A stretch of DNA of 47,114 bases from UBA1140 sp964573285 (GCA_964573285.1 CAZNJD010000042.1:1-47114); one strand, 5' to 3'. Shown: positions 18,022 to 26,538, numbered from the stretch's first letter. Numbers and translations: made by a program. The notes: generated by a model from the sequence alone, not told the origin.

Positions 18022-19368
18022 ATGAAAAAAATTGATAAAACTTCTACTCAAGATATAGATATGCTTTCAGATATTGAAATGGCTCAATCTAGTAGAAGAG
18101 ATTTTTTCAGGAAAGCTGCTGTATATTCAGCTAGTGCTGTTGCTGCTAGTAGCCTATTATCACCTACAAAACTTTTAGCAGAGGGAAAAGGCGAGGAGGC
18201 TATTTTAGAAGAGCAACCTTGGACAACCTCATTAGGATATGAGTTGAATAAAAACCCTTATGGACTACCTTCACCTTATGAGCATAATGTAGTAAGGAGA
18301 ACTACTCCACTACTATCTTCTGCTGGTGATATGCATGCTGCTATTTCAGTAACACCATTACAAGATTTAAGTGGAATTATTACTCCAAATGGTCTTTTCT
18401 TTACAAGAACACATAATGGTGTAGCAAGTATTGACCCAAATAAACACAGACTTATGATACATGGTATGGTTAAAAAACCAATTGTTCTTACAATGGAAGA
18501 TATTAAAAAGTATCCAAGTGAGAGTGTAATTCACTTTTTAGAGTGTCCATCAAATGGTGCTGCTGAGTGGAAATCTCCTCAATTTGACTCTTTACAGTTT
18601 GTAAAAGGTATGATGAGTTGTACAGAGTGGACAGGTGTTAGACTTAAAACTATTTTAGAAGATTTAGGTGTTGACCCTAAAGCTATCTGGATGTTGGCTG
18701 AAGGTGGAGATGGTTCTTCTATGAGTAGAACAATTCCTACTGAAAAAGCTATGGATGATGCTATGATTGTATATGCTATGAATGGTGAAGCATTAAGAGA
18801 AGAACAAGGTTATCCAATTAGACTTCTCCTTCCAGGTTGGGAAGCAAACTTATCTGTTAAATGGTTAAAAAGATTAGAGTTTGGTGATAAGCCTTGGTAT
18901 TGTAAAGAAGAGACTTCAAAATATACAACACTTCTACCAAGTGGTAAAGCAATTCAACACTTCTATCCATTGGAAGTAAACTCAATTATAACTTCTCCTT
19001 GTCCTGAAAAACCATGGACTAAGCTAAAAAAAGGTGATATAGTAGAGATTGAAGGTCTTGCATGGAGTGGTAAAGGTACGATTACTCATGTTGATTTATC
19101 ATTTGATGGTGGTAAAAACTGGGTCGAAGCTAAACTTAAAGGGTTAATACTACCAAAAGCTTGGACACGATTTAGTTATATGTATAAGTATGAGGGTAAA
19201 GATTTACTCCTAGAGAGTCGTGCAGTAGATGATGCTGGAGATGTCCAACCAACAGTAAATCAAGAGAAGAAAATTATGGGTGTAGAGGGTGTTTATCATA
19301 GAAACTCAATCAACACTTGGCAAGTAAAAGCAAATGGGGAGGTGCATAATGCTCAAATGCGTTCATAA
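18022..19368 (+). CDS. soxC: Sulfane dehydrogenase molybdenum subunit SoxC
   Basis: SoxC is the molybdopterin subunit of SoxCD, which oxidises the sulfane sulfur bound to SoxY by removing six electrons. A Tat signal (SRRDFFRKAA, residues 24-33) sends the folded protein to the periplasm. The sulfite-oxidase-type Mo domain contains the Mo-ligand Cys175 in HFLECPSNG, GVRLKTILEDLG and LLPGWEANLSVKWLKRLE. The C-terminal dimerisation domain has ITHVDLSFDGGKNW. At 448 residues it is full length. soxD starts 20 bases before this gene ends, so the two are translationally coupled. The combination with soxD and soxYZ supports SoxC over a sulfite dehydrogenase SorA. Confidence 0.97.
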   Translation: MKKIDKTSTQDIDMLSDIEMAQSSRRDFFRKAAVYSASAVAASSLLSPTKLLAEGKGEEAILEEQPWTTSLGYELNKNPYGLPSPYEHNVVRRTTPLLSSAGDMHAAISVTPLQDLSGIITPNGLFFTRTHNGVASIDPNKHRLMIHGMVKKPIVLTMEDIKKYPSESVIHFLECPSNGAAEWKSPQFDSLQFVKGMMSCTEWTGVRLKTILEDLGVDPKAIWMLAEGGDGSSMSRTIPTEKAMDDAMIVYAMNGEALREEQGYPIRLLLPGWEANLSVKWLKRLEFGDKPWYCKEETSKYTTLLPSGKAIQHFYPLEVNSIITSPCPEKPWTKLKKGDIVEIEGLAWSGKGTITHVDLSFDGGKNWVEAKLKGLILPKAWTRFSYMYKYEGKDLLLESRAVDDAGDVQPTVNQEKKIMGVEGVYHRNSINTWQVKANGEVHNAQMRS

Positions 19369-20443
19369 GAGTATCACATTAAGTGTAGTAACAATAGTAT
19401 TAACTTCAATCTCAGCTTTAGCTTCCTTTCATGGTAAAAAAGATGCCGTTGATGGTGGTATGACCTATCCAAGAGAAAATGGTGTATATACACTTTACCG
19501 TTATAATGACCAAAATATAAGTCCACTTAATTTTGGTAGGACACCAACCGAAAATGAGCTTAAGGCATGGGATACCGATATTATGCCAGATGGAACAGGT
19601 TTACCAATTGGTAAAGGAACTGTAGAGCAGGGTGATGAACTATATGAAGAGAAATGTGCTGTATGTCATGGTGACTTTGGTGCTGGTGGAGTAGGATACC
19701 CAACACTAACAGGTGGAGATATTTCATCTCTTACAAATCAGAGAACACCTGGTAAAACAGATGCTCCAAAGAGAACAATTGGTACATATTGGCCACAAGC
19801 TAGTACTCTTTTGTGGTATATTCACGATGCAATGCCTTATGCTTCGCCAAAAAGTTTAAGTTGGGATGAGACCTATGCAATTACAGCTTATCTTATTGCT
19901 ACAAATGAGATACAAGTTGATGGTAAAGATATGGAAGAGGATTTTGAGCTTAATAATAAAAACTTTACTAAGATTAAACTTCCAAATGAAAAAGGGTTTA
20001 TTCCTAATATTAATGGAGCAGATGGGGTTAAAAATGTAAAGGCTTTCTTATCTAATGGCAAAAATATAGGTGCAGTTGGTGTTAGATGTATGAAAGATTG
20101 TAAAGATGATAATGCTGTAGCAGTAGTTGTTAAAGACCCTCGTACAGATGTTAATCCTCCATTTAGTGAAGTCAGAGACCTTCCTAAAAAGGATACCTCC
20201 TCAATAGCTCCAGGTCAAGAAGATTATGAAAAAAGTTGTGCTGTATGTCATGGAAATGATAAAATGGGTGCACCTGATTTAGGTAATAAAAAAGCTTGGG
20301 CTAAAGTTATGGAAAAAGGTATAGATAAGGTACTTGAAGTTGCTATTAAAGGAACTGGGGCTATGCCTCCAAGAGGTGGTAGTACACTTAAAGATAAACA
20401 ATTAAAAGAAGCTATTGAGTATATGTACTCAAAAAGTAAATAG
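19349..20443 (+). CDS. soxD: Dihaem cytochrome c subunit SoxD
   Basis: The electron-accepting partner of SoxC. After a signal peptide (SITLSVVTIVLTSISALA) the 364-residue protein has two c-type haem motifs, both CAVCH, at residues 103-107 and 297-301, each opening a cytochrome c domain; a long linker joins them. The frame is open from 19334, but the ATG at 19349 has GGGGAGG at the right distance and gives a cleaner signal peptide. Its start overlaps the last 20 bases of soxC. The two-haem form agrees with SoxD rather than a single-haem SorB. Confidence 0.96.
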   Translation: MLKCVHKSITLSVVTIVLTSISALASFHGKKDAVDGGMTYPRENGVYTLYRYNDQNISPLNFGRTPTENELKAWDTDIMPDGTGLPIGKGTVEQGDELYEEKCAVCHGDFGAGGVGYPTLTGGDISSLTNQRTPGKTDAPKRTIGTYWPQASTLLWYIHDAMPYASPKSLSWDETYAITAYLIATNEIQVDGKDMEEDFELNNKNFTKIKLPNEKGFIPNINGADGVKNVKAFLSNGKNIGAVGVRCMKDCKDDNAVAVVVKDPRTDVNPPFSEVRDLPKKDTSSIAPGQEDYEKSCAVCHGNDKMGAPDLGNKKAWAKVMEKGIDKVLEVAIKGTGAMPPRGGSTLKDKQLKEAIEYMYSKSK

Positions 20444-20504
20444 GAGTTTATACTCCACAATCAATCCACAGATTTCAAATATGATTTTTGTGGACTTAAT
20501 AAAT

Positions 20505-20531
20505 TTAAGTTTATTTTTTGAATAAACTTAA
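20505..20531 (+). terminator. Hairpin after soxD
   Basis: TTAAGTTTATT and AATAAACTTAA form a perfect 11-bp stem with a 5-base loop (TTTTG). No T-run follows, so it may act as a partial terminator or an mRNA 3'-end/processing hairpin between soxCD and soxYZ. Confidence 0.5.
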
Positions 20532-20539
20532 TATTATCC

Positions 20540-20605
20540 GTGTCAAGTTTGAATAGAGTGGCTTTTGGAATCGAAGTTTTATACTTGTTATTATTCACTT
20601 GACAC
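20540..20605 (+). promoter_or_regulatory. Long stem-loop in soxD-soxY intergenic region
   Basis: The arm 20540-20555 (GTGTCAAGT, bulged TT, GAATA) pairs with 20592-20605 (TATTCACTTGACAC) to give 14 base pairs around a 36-base loop. It ends 41 bases before the soxY start. A TTGACA lies inside the right arm (20599-20604) but no good -10 follows at 17 bases. It may be a leader RNA structure, a processing site or paired operator half-sites. Confidence 0.45.
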
Positions 20606-20646
20606 AAAAAGGTTCCTAAATTTACATCAAACGAAAGGAAATTATG

Positions 20647-21096
20647 ATGGATAGAAGAAAATTTTTAGGTTTAGGTTTAGCAGTATTAGCTCTAGCACCA
20701 TTAACAAAACTAAATGCAACAGACTATAGAAAAGAGAAGCCTGATGCTTGGAAAGCTGTAAAACCAGCAGATGGAATTAAAGCACTTTATGGAGATATTA
20801 CACCTGAAGAGAAAGGTGTAACTATCAAAGCACCAAAACTTGCTGAAAATGGTGGAAAAATTCCAGTTGTTGTAAAATCTGATATTGAGGCTAAATCTGT
20901 AGCAATTTTCCAAGATGCTAACCCTCGTGCAACTGTGGCTGTATGGACTGTACCAGAGGGTGGGATTGTTGATTATGCTATCACTATGAAGATGAAAGGT
21001 TCAGGAAAAATTACTGCTATTGTAGAAGGTAAAGATGGTAAATTCTACTCAAAAGTATTACCTATTGAAGTATCCAAAGGTGGTTGTGGAGGTTGA
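20647..21096 (+). CDS. soxY: Sulfur carrier subunit SoxY
   Basis: SoxY carries the growing sulfur substrate on a Cys in a flexible C-terminal arm, and this protein ends with the diagnostic GGCGG (VSKGGCGG). A Tat signal (MDRRKFLGLGLAVLALAP) exports it together with SoxZ. The mature part has the Ig-like carrier fold (IPVVVKSDIEAKSVAIF). Two tandem ATGs are available; the second, at 20647, has AAGGA 7 bases upstream and gives the usual MDRRKF start, while 20644 leaves only 4 bases. soxZ follows after 63 bases. Confidence 0.97.
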   Translation: MDRRKFLGLGLAVLALAPLTKLNATDYRKEKPDAWKAVKPADGIKALYGDITPEEKGVTIKAPKLAENGGKIPVVVKSDIEAKSVAIFQDANPRATVAVWTVPEGGIVDYAITMKMKGSGKITAIVEGKDGKFYSKVLPIEVSKGGCGG

Positions 21097-21159
21097 TTTA
21101 ATTCACCTTGACAACTAACAGTAGAAAGCAAATTTAAGAACTCAGATGAAAGGAATAAC

Positions 21160-21450
21160 ATGAAAGTTAAAGCAAAAGAAAAAAACGGAATAGTAAAAGT
21201 AAAAGTATTAGCAAAACACCAAAATATTGGGCCAGAAGAGGGTGAGAAAAAGAAAAAAGAAGCTAACTTTATTACAAGTGTGGTCGCTAAAGTTGGTGAT
21301 ACAGTAGTTTATGAAATGAATGGAAGTGGATTTATGTCTAAAAATCCTCTTTATAAATTTAAATTCAAAGGTAAAAAAGGTGATGAGATAGAAGTTACTT
21401 GGACAGACCTTAAAGGTAATACAAAAAGTAAAAAAGTAAAAATTAAATAA
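21160..21450 (+). CDS. soxZ: Sulfur carrier partner SoxZ
   Basis: SoxZ forms the heterodimer with SoxY that presents bound sulfur intermediates to SoxXA, SoxB and SoxCD in the periplasm. The 96-residue, leaderless, Lys-rich protein shows the family layout: KVKVLAKH, then ANFITSVVAKVGDTVVYEMNGSGFMSKNPLYKFKFKG split over the core strands, and VTWTDLKGNTKSK at the end. As usual it has no signal peptide and must be carried out with SoxY. ATG after GAAAGGAATAAC. Confidence 0.97.
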   Translation: MKVKAKEKNGIVKVKVLAKHQNIGPEEGEKKKKEANFITSVVAKVGDTVVYEMNGSGFMSKNPLYKFKFKGKKGDEIEVTWTDLKGNTKSKKVKIK

Positions 21451-21454
21451 TTAC

Positions 21455-21480
21455 AAAGATACCCATAATTGGGTATCTTT
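21455..21480 (+). terminator. Hairpin after soxZ
   Basis: AAAGATACCC and GGGTATCTTT form a perfect 10-bp stem with a 6-base loop, 4 bases past the soxZ stop. The T-run is only three bases, so read-through into the downstream genes is possible. Confidence 0.6.
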
Positions 21481-21562
21481 GATACAGTTTACTCTTATTG
21501 ATTTATATAAAGTTAATAACAGTAAATTGTTTTTATATTAAACTTAAAATAGGAGAAAACGA

Positions 21563-22732
21563 ATGAAGAGATTGACAATTTTGTCTATAGTAACAGCATC
21601 ATTTCTTATGAGTGTATGTGGTAATGAAACTAAACATATGGACAATGATATTAGAATTATCAAGTCAGAAAAGGAGGCTACTCAAATAAAAGCAGATGTA
21701 GCTAAAATTAATATTAAAAGAAGTTCTATTGGAGAGGATAAAAGGATTGGTGATATAATAAAAACTGCTTCTAATAATATAACTCAAAAAAGTTCTCCTG
21801 TTAAATCATTAAAAAATAATTTGGATAAAAAAAGTAGTAAAACAAAAGTAACAACTACTGCATTTGATTATAAACTAAAACCTAAAAAAGTAGCAGATAA
21901 TGTATGGTGTTTCTTCGGAGCAATAGAAAAACCAACAAAAGAGAATGCTGGGAATATGGCAAATAATTGTTATATTAGAACCAATGAGGGTTATCTTGTA
22001 ATGGATACAGGTCCATCTTATCAGTTTGCCAAACAAGCATATGAAGCAATGAGTAAAATTGAAGCTCTTCCTGTTAAATATGTTGTAAATTCACATGAGC
22101 ATGATGACCACTGGTTAGGTAATAATTTCTATAAAAAGAAGTTTGGTACAACGCTAGTTGGACCAGAAAGTATTAATACAGACTATAAAGAGGGTGATAA
22201 GACTAGAATGTATAATATTCTCCCTGCAAATGCAATTAAGGGTACACATATCATTAAACTAGATAAAACTCCTAAAAAACCATATACTCTATTATTAGGT
22301 GGTGAAGAGTTTCAAATTATTCCAATGCCAATAAAAGCCCATACAAGAGATGATATATTTATCTATATGCCAAAAAGAAAAGTTGTTTTTGCTGGTGACC
22401 TTGTTATGAATGGAAGAATTACATCAGGTAGAGATGGTTCTGTTATAGGACAACTTAAAGCACTTGATATGCTTAAAAAACTTGATTGGAAAGTTCTAGT
22501 TCCAGGGCATGGATTTATTACAGATGGAACAGCTATGAATGAGGCTGAGCAGTATTTTACTTTGACAAAAGAGAGAATTTTAAAAGCTCTTGAAGATGGT
22601 ATTGATGCTACAGAGATTACTGAAAAGGTAACTCTTCCTGAGTTTAAAGACAAAGCAATGTATGATATTTTAAATGCACAAAATATTGGTTTTGCATTTG
22701 ATGAGTTAGAGATGTTAGACGAAGACGAATAG
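21563..22732 (+). CDS. SoxH-like MBL-fold metallohydrolase, intact zinc site
   Basis: A 389-residue exported protein: an N-terminal signal (possible lipoprotein, LMSVCGN, an atypical lipobox), a low-complexity Lys/Ser-rich linker to about residue 90, then an MBL domain. The zinc motif is complete as His178-x-His180-x-Asp182-His183 (NSHEHDDHW), followed by AHTRDD, AGDLVMNGR and VPGHGF. It resembles the SoxH / quinoprotein-relay zinc metallohydrolase group, whose substrate is not settled; thiosulfate metabolism and thioester or persulfide hydrolysis have been suggested. It follows soxZ and is 9 bases ahead of a thioredoxin gene, so they are probably co-expressed. Its decayed paralogue is at 14904. 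Confidence 0.88.
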   Translation: MKRLTILSIVTASFLMSVCGNETKHMDNDIRIIKSEKEATQIKADVAKINIKRSSIGEDKRIGDIIKTASNNITQKSSPVKSLKNNLDKKSSKTKVTTTAFDYKLKPKKVADNVWCFFGAIEKPTKENAGNMANNCYIRTNEGYLVMDTGPSYQFAKQAYEAMSKIEALPVKYVVNSHEHDDHWLGNNFYKKKFGTTLVGPESINTDYKEGDKTRMYNILPANAIKGTHIIKLDKTPKKPYTLLLGGEEFQIIPMPIKAHTRDDIFIYMPKRKVVFAGDLVMNGRITSGRDGSVIGQLKALDMLKKLDWKVLVPGHGFITDGTAMNEAEQYFTLTKERILKALEDGIDATEITEKVTLPEFKDKAMYDILNAQNIGFAFDELEMLDEDE

Positions 22733-22741
22733 GAAAATATT

Positions 22742-23233
22742 ATGAAAGAGACAATAATTTTTCTAAAAAAAGTGGTTGTCTCCTTATCTCTAATTTTTAG
22801 CTTTTCTATTAGTGCTGATATAGATTTAGATAAGATTATCTTAAACATCAATCATACCAATAAAAATATTATACTATTTTTACATAAAGATGGATGTGGA
22901 TTTTGTGAGAGGATGCTTTTTGATTTGGATGATGAAAATCTATCTAAAAGAATAGAGCAAGATTTTATCTTAGTAGATATTAATCGAGATGATAATGAGA
23001 CCATATCTTTTAAGGGATTTGAAGGTACAAATAGAAAATTTCTAAAAGAGTTAGGGGTTACTTTATATCCAACAATTGCTTTTATAGATAACAATAGTAC
23101 TTTTATCTATAATATTATAGGTTATAGGAATCCTAAAAAGTTTATAACTGTACTAAATTATATTAGTAGTGGAGCTTATAAAAAGATAACTATGGAGGAG
23201 TTTGAAGATGAGTCACTCACCAATGATAGATAA
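22742..23233 (+). CDS. Periplasmic thioredoxin-like protein (SoxW-like)
   Basis: A 163-residue protein with a signal peptide (VVSLSLIFSFSISA) and a thioredoxin fold: Cys52-Gly-Phe-Cys55 in HKDGCGFCERMLF, the QDFILVDINRD strand and the cis-Pro LYPTIAFID. It may keep Sox thiols reduced, as SoxW does in Paracoccus, although sequence alone does not prove orthology. It lies 9 bases after the MBL gene, and the MOSC gene starts inside its last 26 bases. The same domain is fused to the MBL in the protein at 14904. Confidence 0.87.
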   Translation: MKETIIFLKKVVVSLSLIFSFSISADIDLDKIILNINHTNKNIILFLHKDGCGFCERMLFDLDDENLSKRIEQDFILVDINRDDNETISFKGFEGTNRKFLKELGVTLYPTIAFIDNNSTFIYNIIGYRNPKKFITVLNYISSGAYKKITMEEFEDESLTNDR

Positions 23234-23681
23234 GAGTAGTAGATTAGTTGGCAGTGTCTTGGAGCTATTTGTCTCAAAAAAGTCTGCTAATAAAATTATA
23301 CTAGATAGTAGTGGTATTATCGGTGATAAGTTTTATGGTAAAGATATAAATAGGTCAGTACTTATTAGCTCTATAGATAGTTATAATATGGCTAAAGAGA
23401 AAAATATAGAGCTAAAGTATGGTTTATTGGGTGAGAATATCTTAATCGATTATAATCCATATAACCTAACAACGGATATATTTATCCAAATAGGTAGTGT
23501 AATCCTAGAAATTACACAACAATGCACATTATGTAAAAGCCTAGCCAAAATAGATAATAAGTTACCAAAATTACTGAAAGATGATAGAGGAATATTTGCC
23601 AGAGTTATTAAAGCAGGAGAGATTAGATATAAAGATAGTGTTTATATTTTACAAACAAATAAACTTAAGGAGAAAAGATGA
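23208..23681 (+). CDS. MOSC-domain protein
   Basis: A 157-residue cytoplasmic protein with the MOSC layout: GIIGDKFYGKDINRSVLISS, GLLGENILIDY, IGSVILEITQQCTLCKSL and the ending GRGIFARV-like DDRGIFARVIKAGEIRYKDSVYIL. The Cys of QQCTLC is in the position of the family's conserved sulfur-binding Cys. MOSC domains handle activated sulfur or molybdenum cofactor; here the neighbour SoxC is a Mo enzyme. The ATG at 23208 is chosen because GGAGGAG ends 7 bases upstream; an upstream TTG at 23202 is too close to that site. It overlaps the thioredoxin gene by 26 bases and is followed at once by another MBL gene. Confidence 0.88.
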   Translation: MSHSPMIDKSSRLVGSVLELFVSKKSANKIILDSSGIIGDKFYGKDINRSVLISSIDSYNMAKEKNIELKYGLLGENILIDYNPYNLTTDIFIQIGSVILEITQQCTLCKSLAKIDNKLPKLLKDDRGIFARVIKAGEIRYKDSVYILQTNKLKEKR

Positions 23682-24637
23682 AAAAAACACTTTTATCACT
23701 AGCTGTTATGGGTGCATTGAGCATATCTGCCAACGCATTTACATTAGGAAAACTTGGAAATTTCGAGTTTAAAAAATATGCAGATAATCTATATATACTG
23801 CCCGGTCCTCCAATGGAGCCAAATGTAGAAAATGAGGGTTTTATGAATAACCCTGCTATTATAGAATCTGAGCATGGTCTTATTATGATAGACCCTGGTG
23901 GAAACTATAATGTTGGGAAAAAGATTTTAGCAGAGGTTGAAAAAGTAAGCAAAAAACCTATTATTGCAATTATTGATACACATAAACATGGAGACCACTG
24001 GTTTGCAAACAAAGCTGTAGCCGAAAAATATCCTAATGTAAGAATTTTTGCCTTAAAACATATGGTCGATGTATGTAAAGCAGGAGAAGCTGATAAATGG
24101 TATGGAATATTAGATGGCTTATCTCATAATCTTAAAGGCACTAAAGAGTTTCAATTTCCAACAGAGTATGTAAAAAATGGAGATAAACTAGAGATTGATG
24201 GTCAAATATTTTATATCATCCATTTTAAAAGAGCTCATACTGATACAGATATTATGATAATTCATGCTGGTAGTAAAACTCTATTTTTAGGGGATAATCT
24301 AATGAAAAGTCGTTTAGGTGGATTTGATGCATCTTCTAGTATATTAGGAAATATTAAACTTCTTGAAGATATTGAAAAAGCACCTGAACTTAATTTATAT
24401 GTTCCAGGGCATGGGGCTCCTGGAAAAATGCATGAGACACTTGACCCATATATAAAATATATGAAATTACTTAGAGATGGTGCAAAAGAAGCTTTGGATG
24501 AAGATATGGAAGCATATGAAATTAAGCCAAAAGTTGTTGAAAAAATGAAAGATTTCCAAAAATGGGATGCATTTGACCATCAAATGGGTAAACATTTACA
24601 AAAAGTTTTAGAAGAACTTGAAGCAGAAGATGAATAA
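23678..24637 (+). CDS. Periplasmic MBL-fold metallohydrolase
   Basis: A 319-residue protein with a signal peptide (LLSLAVMGALSISANA) and an intact MBL site: His102-x-His104-x-Asp106-His107 (THKHGDHW), then RAHTDTD, LGDNLM and VPGHGAPG. The N-terminal ILPGPPMEPNVENEGF and GLIMIDPGGNYNVGKK segments resemble the SoxH-like group but it is clearly diverged from the protein at 21563. The start overlaps the MOSC stop by four bases (ATGA), showing translational coupling. Substrate unknown; the sox context suggests a sulfur compound. Confidence 0.88.
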   Translation: MKKTLLSLAVMGALSISANAFTLGKLGNFEFKKYADNLYILPGPPMEPNVENEGFMNNPAIIESEHGLIMIDPGGNYNVGKKILAEVEKVSKKPIIAIIDTHKHGDHWFANKAVAEKYPNVRIFALKHMVDVCKAGEADKWYGILDGLSHNLKGTKEFQFPTEYVKNGDKLEIDGQIFYIIHFKRAHTDTDIMIIHAGSKTLFLGDNLMKSRLGGFDASSSILGNIKLLEDIEKAPELNLYVPGHGAPGKMHETLDPYIKYMKLLRDGAKEALDEDMEAYEIKPKVVEKMKDFQKWDAFDHQMGKHLQKVLEELEAEDE

Positions 24638-24651
24638 TAAAAGGATAAGTA

Positions 24652-25779
24652 ATGGGTTTTAGAGAAATTTCAAAGATAGTTGTAACGCTGATAGTTAGTG
24701 CAACTCTATCTTATGGTAGTGGCATATTAGCAGACCTACATGGAACAAAAGGTCAACCTGATAAAGAGTTAGGTGCAATGGTCAAAAAACTAAATACAAT
24801 TGGATTTGAAGCTATTGGTAAAAATGAGCATATCGAAACTCACTACTACAATAAGTACAAAGAGAAAAATCTTGACCTTTTAAACTTTTATCCTGTTGTT
24901 GATAAAGAATCAATTAGAGAACTTCTTTTAGCCAATCCTGATTTTGGTGCTTATGCTCCATTTAATCTTTTGGCATTTAAAAAGATAGCAAAAGATGATG
25001 GAGATACTACATGGTATGGACATCTTGATGCTGATACTATGTTGAGGATTATTGGTGAAAAAGATGAAGCCAATAAGAAAAAGTTCAAAGATATGGTATC
25101 CAAACTAGATAAACTTGTAATTGAACAGATGAAACCAACAGAGGAGAAAAAGTTAACTTTTGATGGTAACTTACCTGCTCATCCTCTTTTGAAAATGGTT
25201 AAAAAATTTGAGAGACCAGATGACCTAGAGGAGTTTGTAGAGAGTTTTATTATGAAACATGATGGACTTTTTGCGAAAAAAGAGTTTATTATTGCAGGAT
25301 TTTTAGATTTAAAATTTGAGTATGCTGATTTAGAGCTAGCGTTTGAGAAGTATGATGCTTATTGGGTATCATCTCTATGTCATTTTGGTTTCTCTAACTC
25401 GGTATTTAATCATGGTGACCCACAAGCTGGAGTATTTGCTCCATGTTCTGTCTATTTCTATATTCCAAAAGGGAAAAATGAACTTCATGTTGGATATGCA
25501 ACGGTTGATAACTGGATAAGTACAACAGGGATTAAAGACCCTAAAAAAGTTGCTTATATGAAAGAGATTTCAGGAAGTATTGAAAAAGCATTTAAAGAGT
25601 TGGGATTTGTAAAAGAGAGTAATATACCCAAAAAAGCAAAAATAGTTGAAATAAAAACAACTAAAAAAATATCAACTCCTTCAAATAGGAGTGGTAATGA
25701 TATAGCAGAACTTAAAGCAATGATAGAAAATCTAACAAAAGAGGTTAAGAGTATTAAAAAGATATTAAACGAAGATTAA
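24652..25779 (+). CDS. Exported protein with two DUF302-like domains
   Basis: A 375-residue protein with a signal peptide. Two DUF302-type repeats are visible. The first covers about 20-165, with LLLANPDFGAYAPFNLLAF and YGHLDADTMLRIIG. The second covers about 205-315, with CHFGFSNSVFNHGDPQAGVFAPCSVYFYIP and ATVDNWISTTG (given here in pieces of the conserved NPxFGxxAPxxxxxY pattern). The Cys of FAPCSVY is where other DUF302 proteins carry a conserved Cys. The C-terminal ends in a heptad coiled coil (ELKAMIENLTKEVKSIKKIL). DUF302 proteins often accompany sulfur-oxidation genes; their biochemical role is unknown. It follows the MBL gene by 14 bases. Confidence 0.8.
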   Translation: MGFREISKIVVTLIVSATLSYGSGILADLHGTKGQPDKELGAMVKKLNTIGFEAIGKNEHIETHYYNKYKEKNLDLLNFYPVVDKESIRELLLANPDFGAYAPFNLLAFKKIAKDDGDTTWYGHLDADTMLRIIGEKDEANKKKFKDMVSKLDKLVIEQMKPTEEKKLTFDGNLPAHPLLKMVKKFERPDDLEEFVESFIMKHDGLFAKKEFIIAGFLDLKFEYADLELAFEKYDAYWVSSLCHFGFSNSVFNHGDPQAGVFAPCSVYFYIPKGKNELHVGYATVDNWISTTGIKDPKKVAYMKEISGSIEKAFKELGFVKESNIPKKAKIVEIKTTKKISTPSNRSGNDIAELKAMIENLTKEVKSIKKILNED

Positions 25780-25790
25780 TATCTTTTTTT
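25756..25790 (+). terminator. Intrinsic terminator after the DUF302 gene
   Basis: GATATTAA (25761-25768) pairs with TTAATATC (25776-25783), extended by AAAAA/TTTTT to 13 bp, with a 7-base loop and a T-run of seven. It overlaps the stop codon and is the best terminator in the sox region. Confidence 0.8.
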
Positions 25791-25898
25791 GAGTAGAAAA
25801 ATACCACTATAGGTATTTTTAATATATAGAGTATATTATTTAATTTCATTTAAAGAAAAAATATTATATCATAAATAAAAATTATACAAGGAGATTAC

Positions 25899-26489
25899 AT
25901 GCTTAAAAAAATATTAAGTATTATTGGTGCAATTACTGTCATTGGGGCAATAGTTGGTTATTTGACAATGGGGAGTAAGATAAATAACTTAGACCCTAGA
26001 GCAATGGGTTATTATATGGATATGTTCAACAAAGTTTTAGATACTGGAAGTTCTGCTGAAGCTATGGTTAGAAAGGTAAAAATCAATGATGATATATCAA
26101 CTGAAGATGTAGTTGAGAGTTTAAATGAGATAGCTGAAGAGAATAATTTTTTAGTTGTTGGTGATTCTAAAATGTCCATCAAAGGTGGTATCAAAAAAGA
26201 TGGTAAAAGATATATTAGAATACTTCATTTTTGTTCCCCATCTGTTGCAGAGCAATTTATAGCTTACTCTAAAGCATTTGGTGCATTTATGCCGTGTAGA
26301 ATATTAATCGTAGAAGATGATAAGGGGAATAGATGGTTATATACAATGTCTATGGAACTTATGCTTTATGGAGGAAAACCACTTCCACCGAAAATGATGA
26401 AAATGGCTGAAAATGTTCGTAATCTTATGTATGGTATGATGGATGCAGCTGCTACTGGTGAAGATTATGAAGCACCAGAAGAAGAGTAA
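25899..26489 (+). CDS. Membrane-anchored DUF302-like protein
   Basis: A 196-residue protein with an N-terminal membrane helix (ILSIIGAITVIGAIVGYLTM) and one DUF302-like domain: NFLVVGDSKMS, ILHFCSPSVAEQFIAYSKAFGAFMPCRILIVED, LYTMSMELMLYGGK (split here). The paired Cys (HFCSP and MPCR) match the second repeat of the preceding protein (LCHFG and APCS). It has its own RBS (AAGGAGATTAC) behind a terminator, so it may be separately transcribed. It could form a complex with, or be a paralogue of, the soluble tandem protein at 24652. Confidence 0.75.
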   Translation: MLKKILSIIGAITVIGAIVGYLTMGSKINNLDPRAMGYYMDMFNKVLDTGSSAEAMVRKVKINDDISTEDVVESLNEIAEENNFLVVGDSKMSIKGGIKKDGKRYIRILHFCSPSVAEQFIAYSKAFGAFMPCRILIVEDDKGNRWLYTMSMELMLYGGKPLPPKMMKMAENVRNLMYGMMDAAATGEDYEAPEEE

Positions 26490-26538
26490 TGTAACTTTTG
26501 CTTAAATCCTTATACAATTTGTATGAGGGAATATAATT

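Noticed and set aside
18022..20443. SorAB-type sulfite dehydrogenase instead of SoxCD
   Set aside because: The cytochrome has two CxxCH motifs and soxYZ follow directly, as expected for SoxCD; SorB has a single haem.
20599..20625. Promoter for soxY using TTGACA in the stem-loop
   Set aside because: The hexamer at the expected -10 distance (TTACAT) is weak, so it is not listed as a promoter.
22363..22851. 162-codon frame antisense to the MBL and thioredoxin genes
   Set aside because: It is a Ser/Ile/Phe-rich mirror of genes with clear catalytic motifs on the plus strand.
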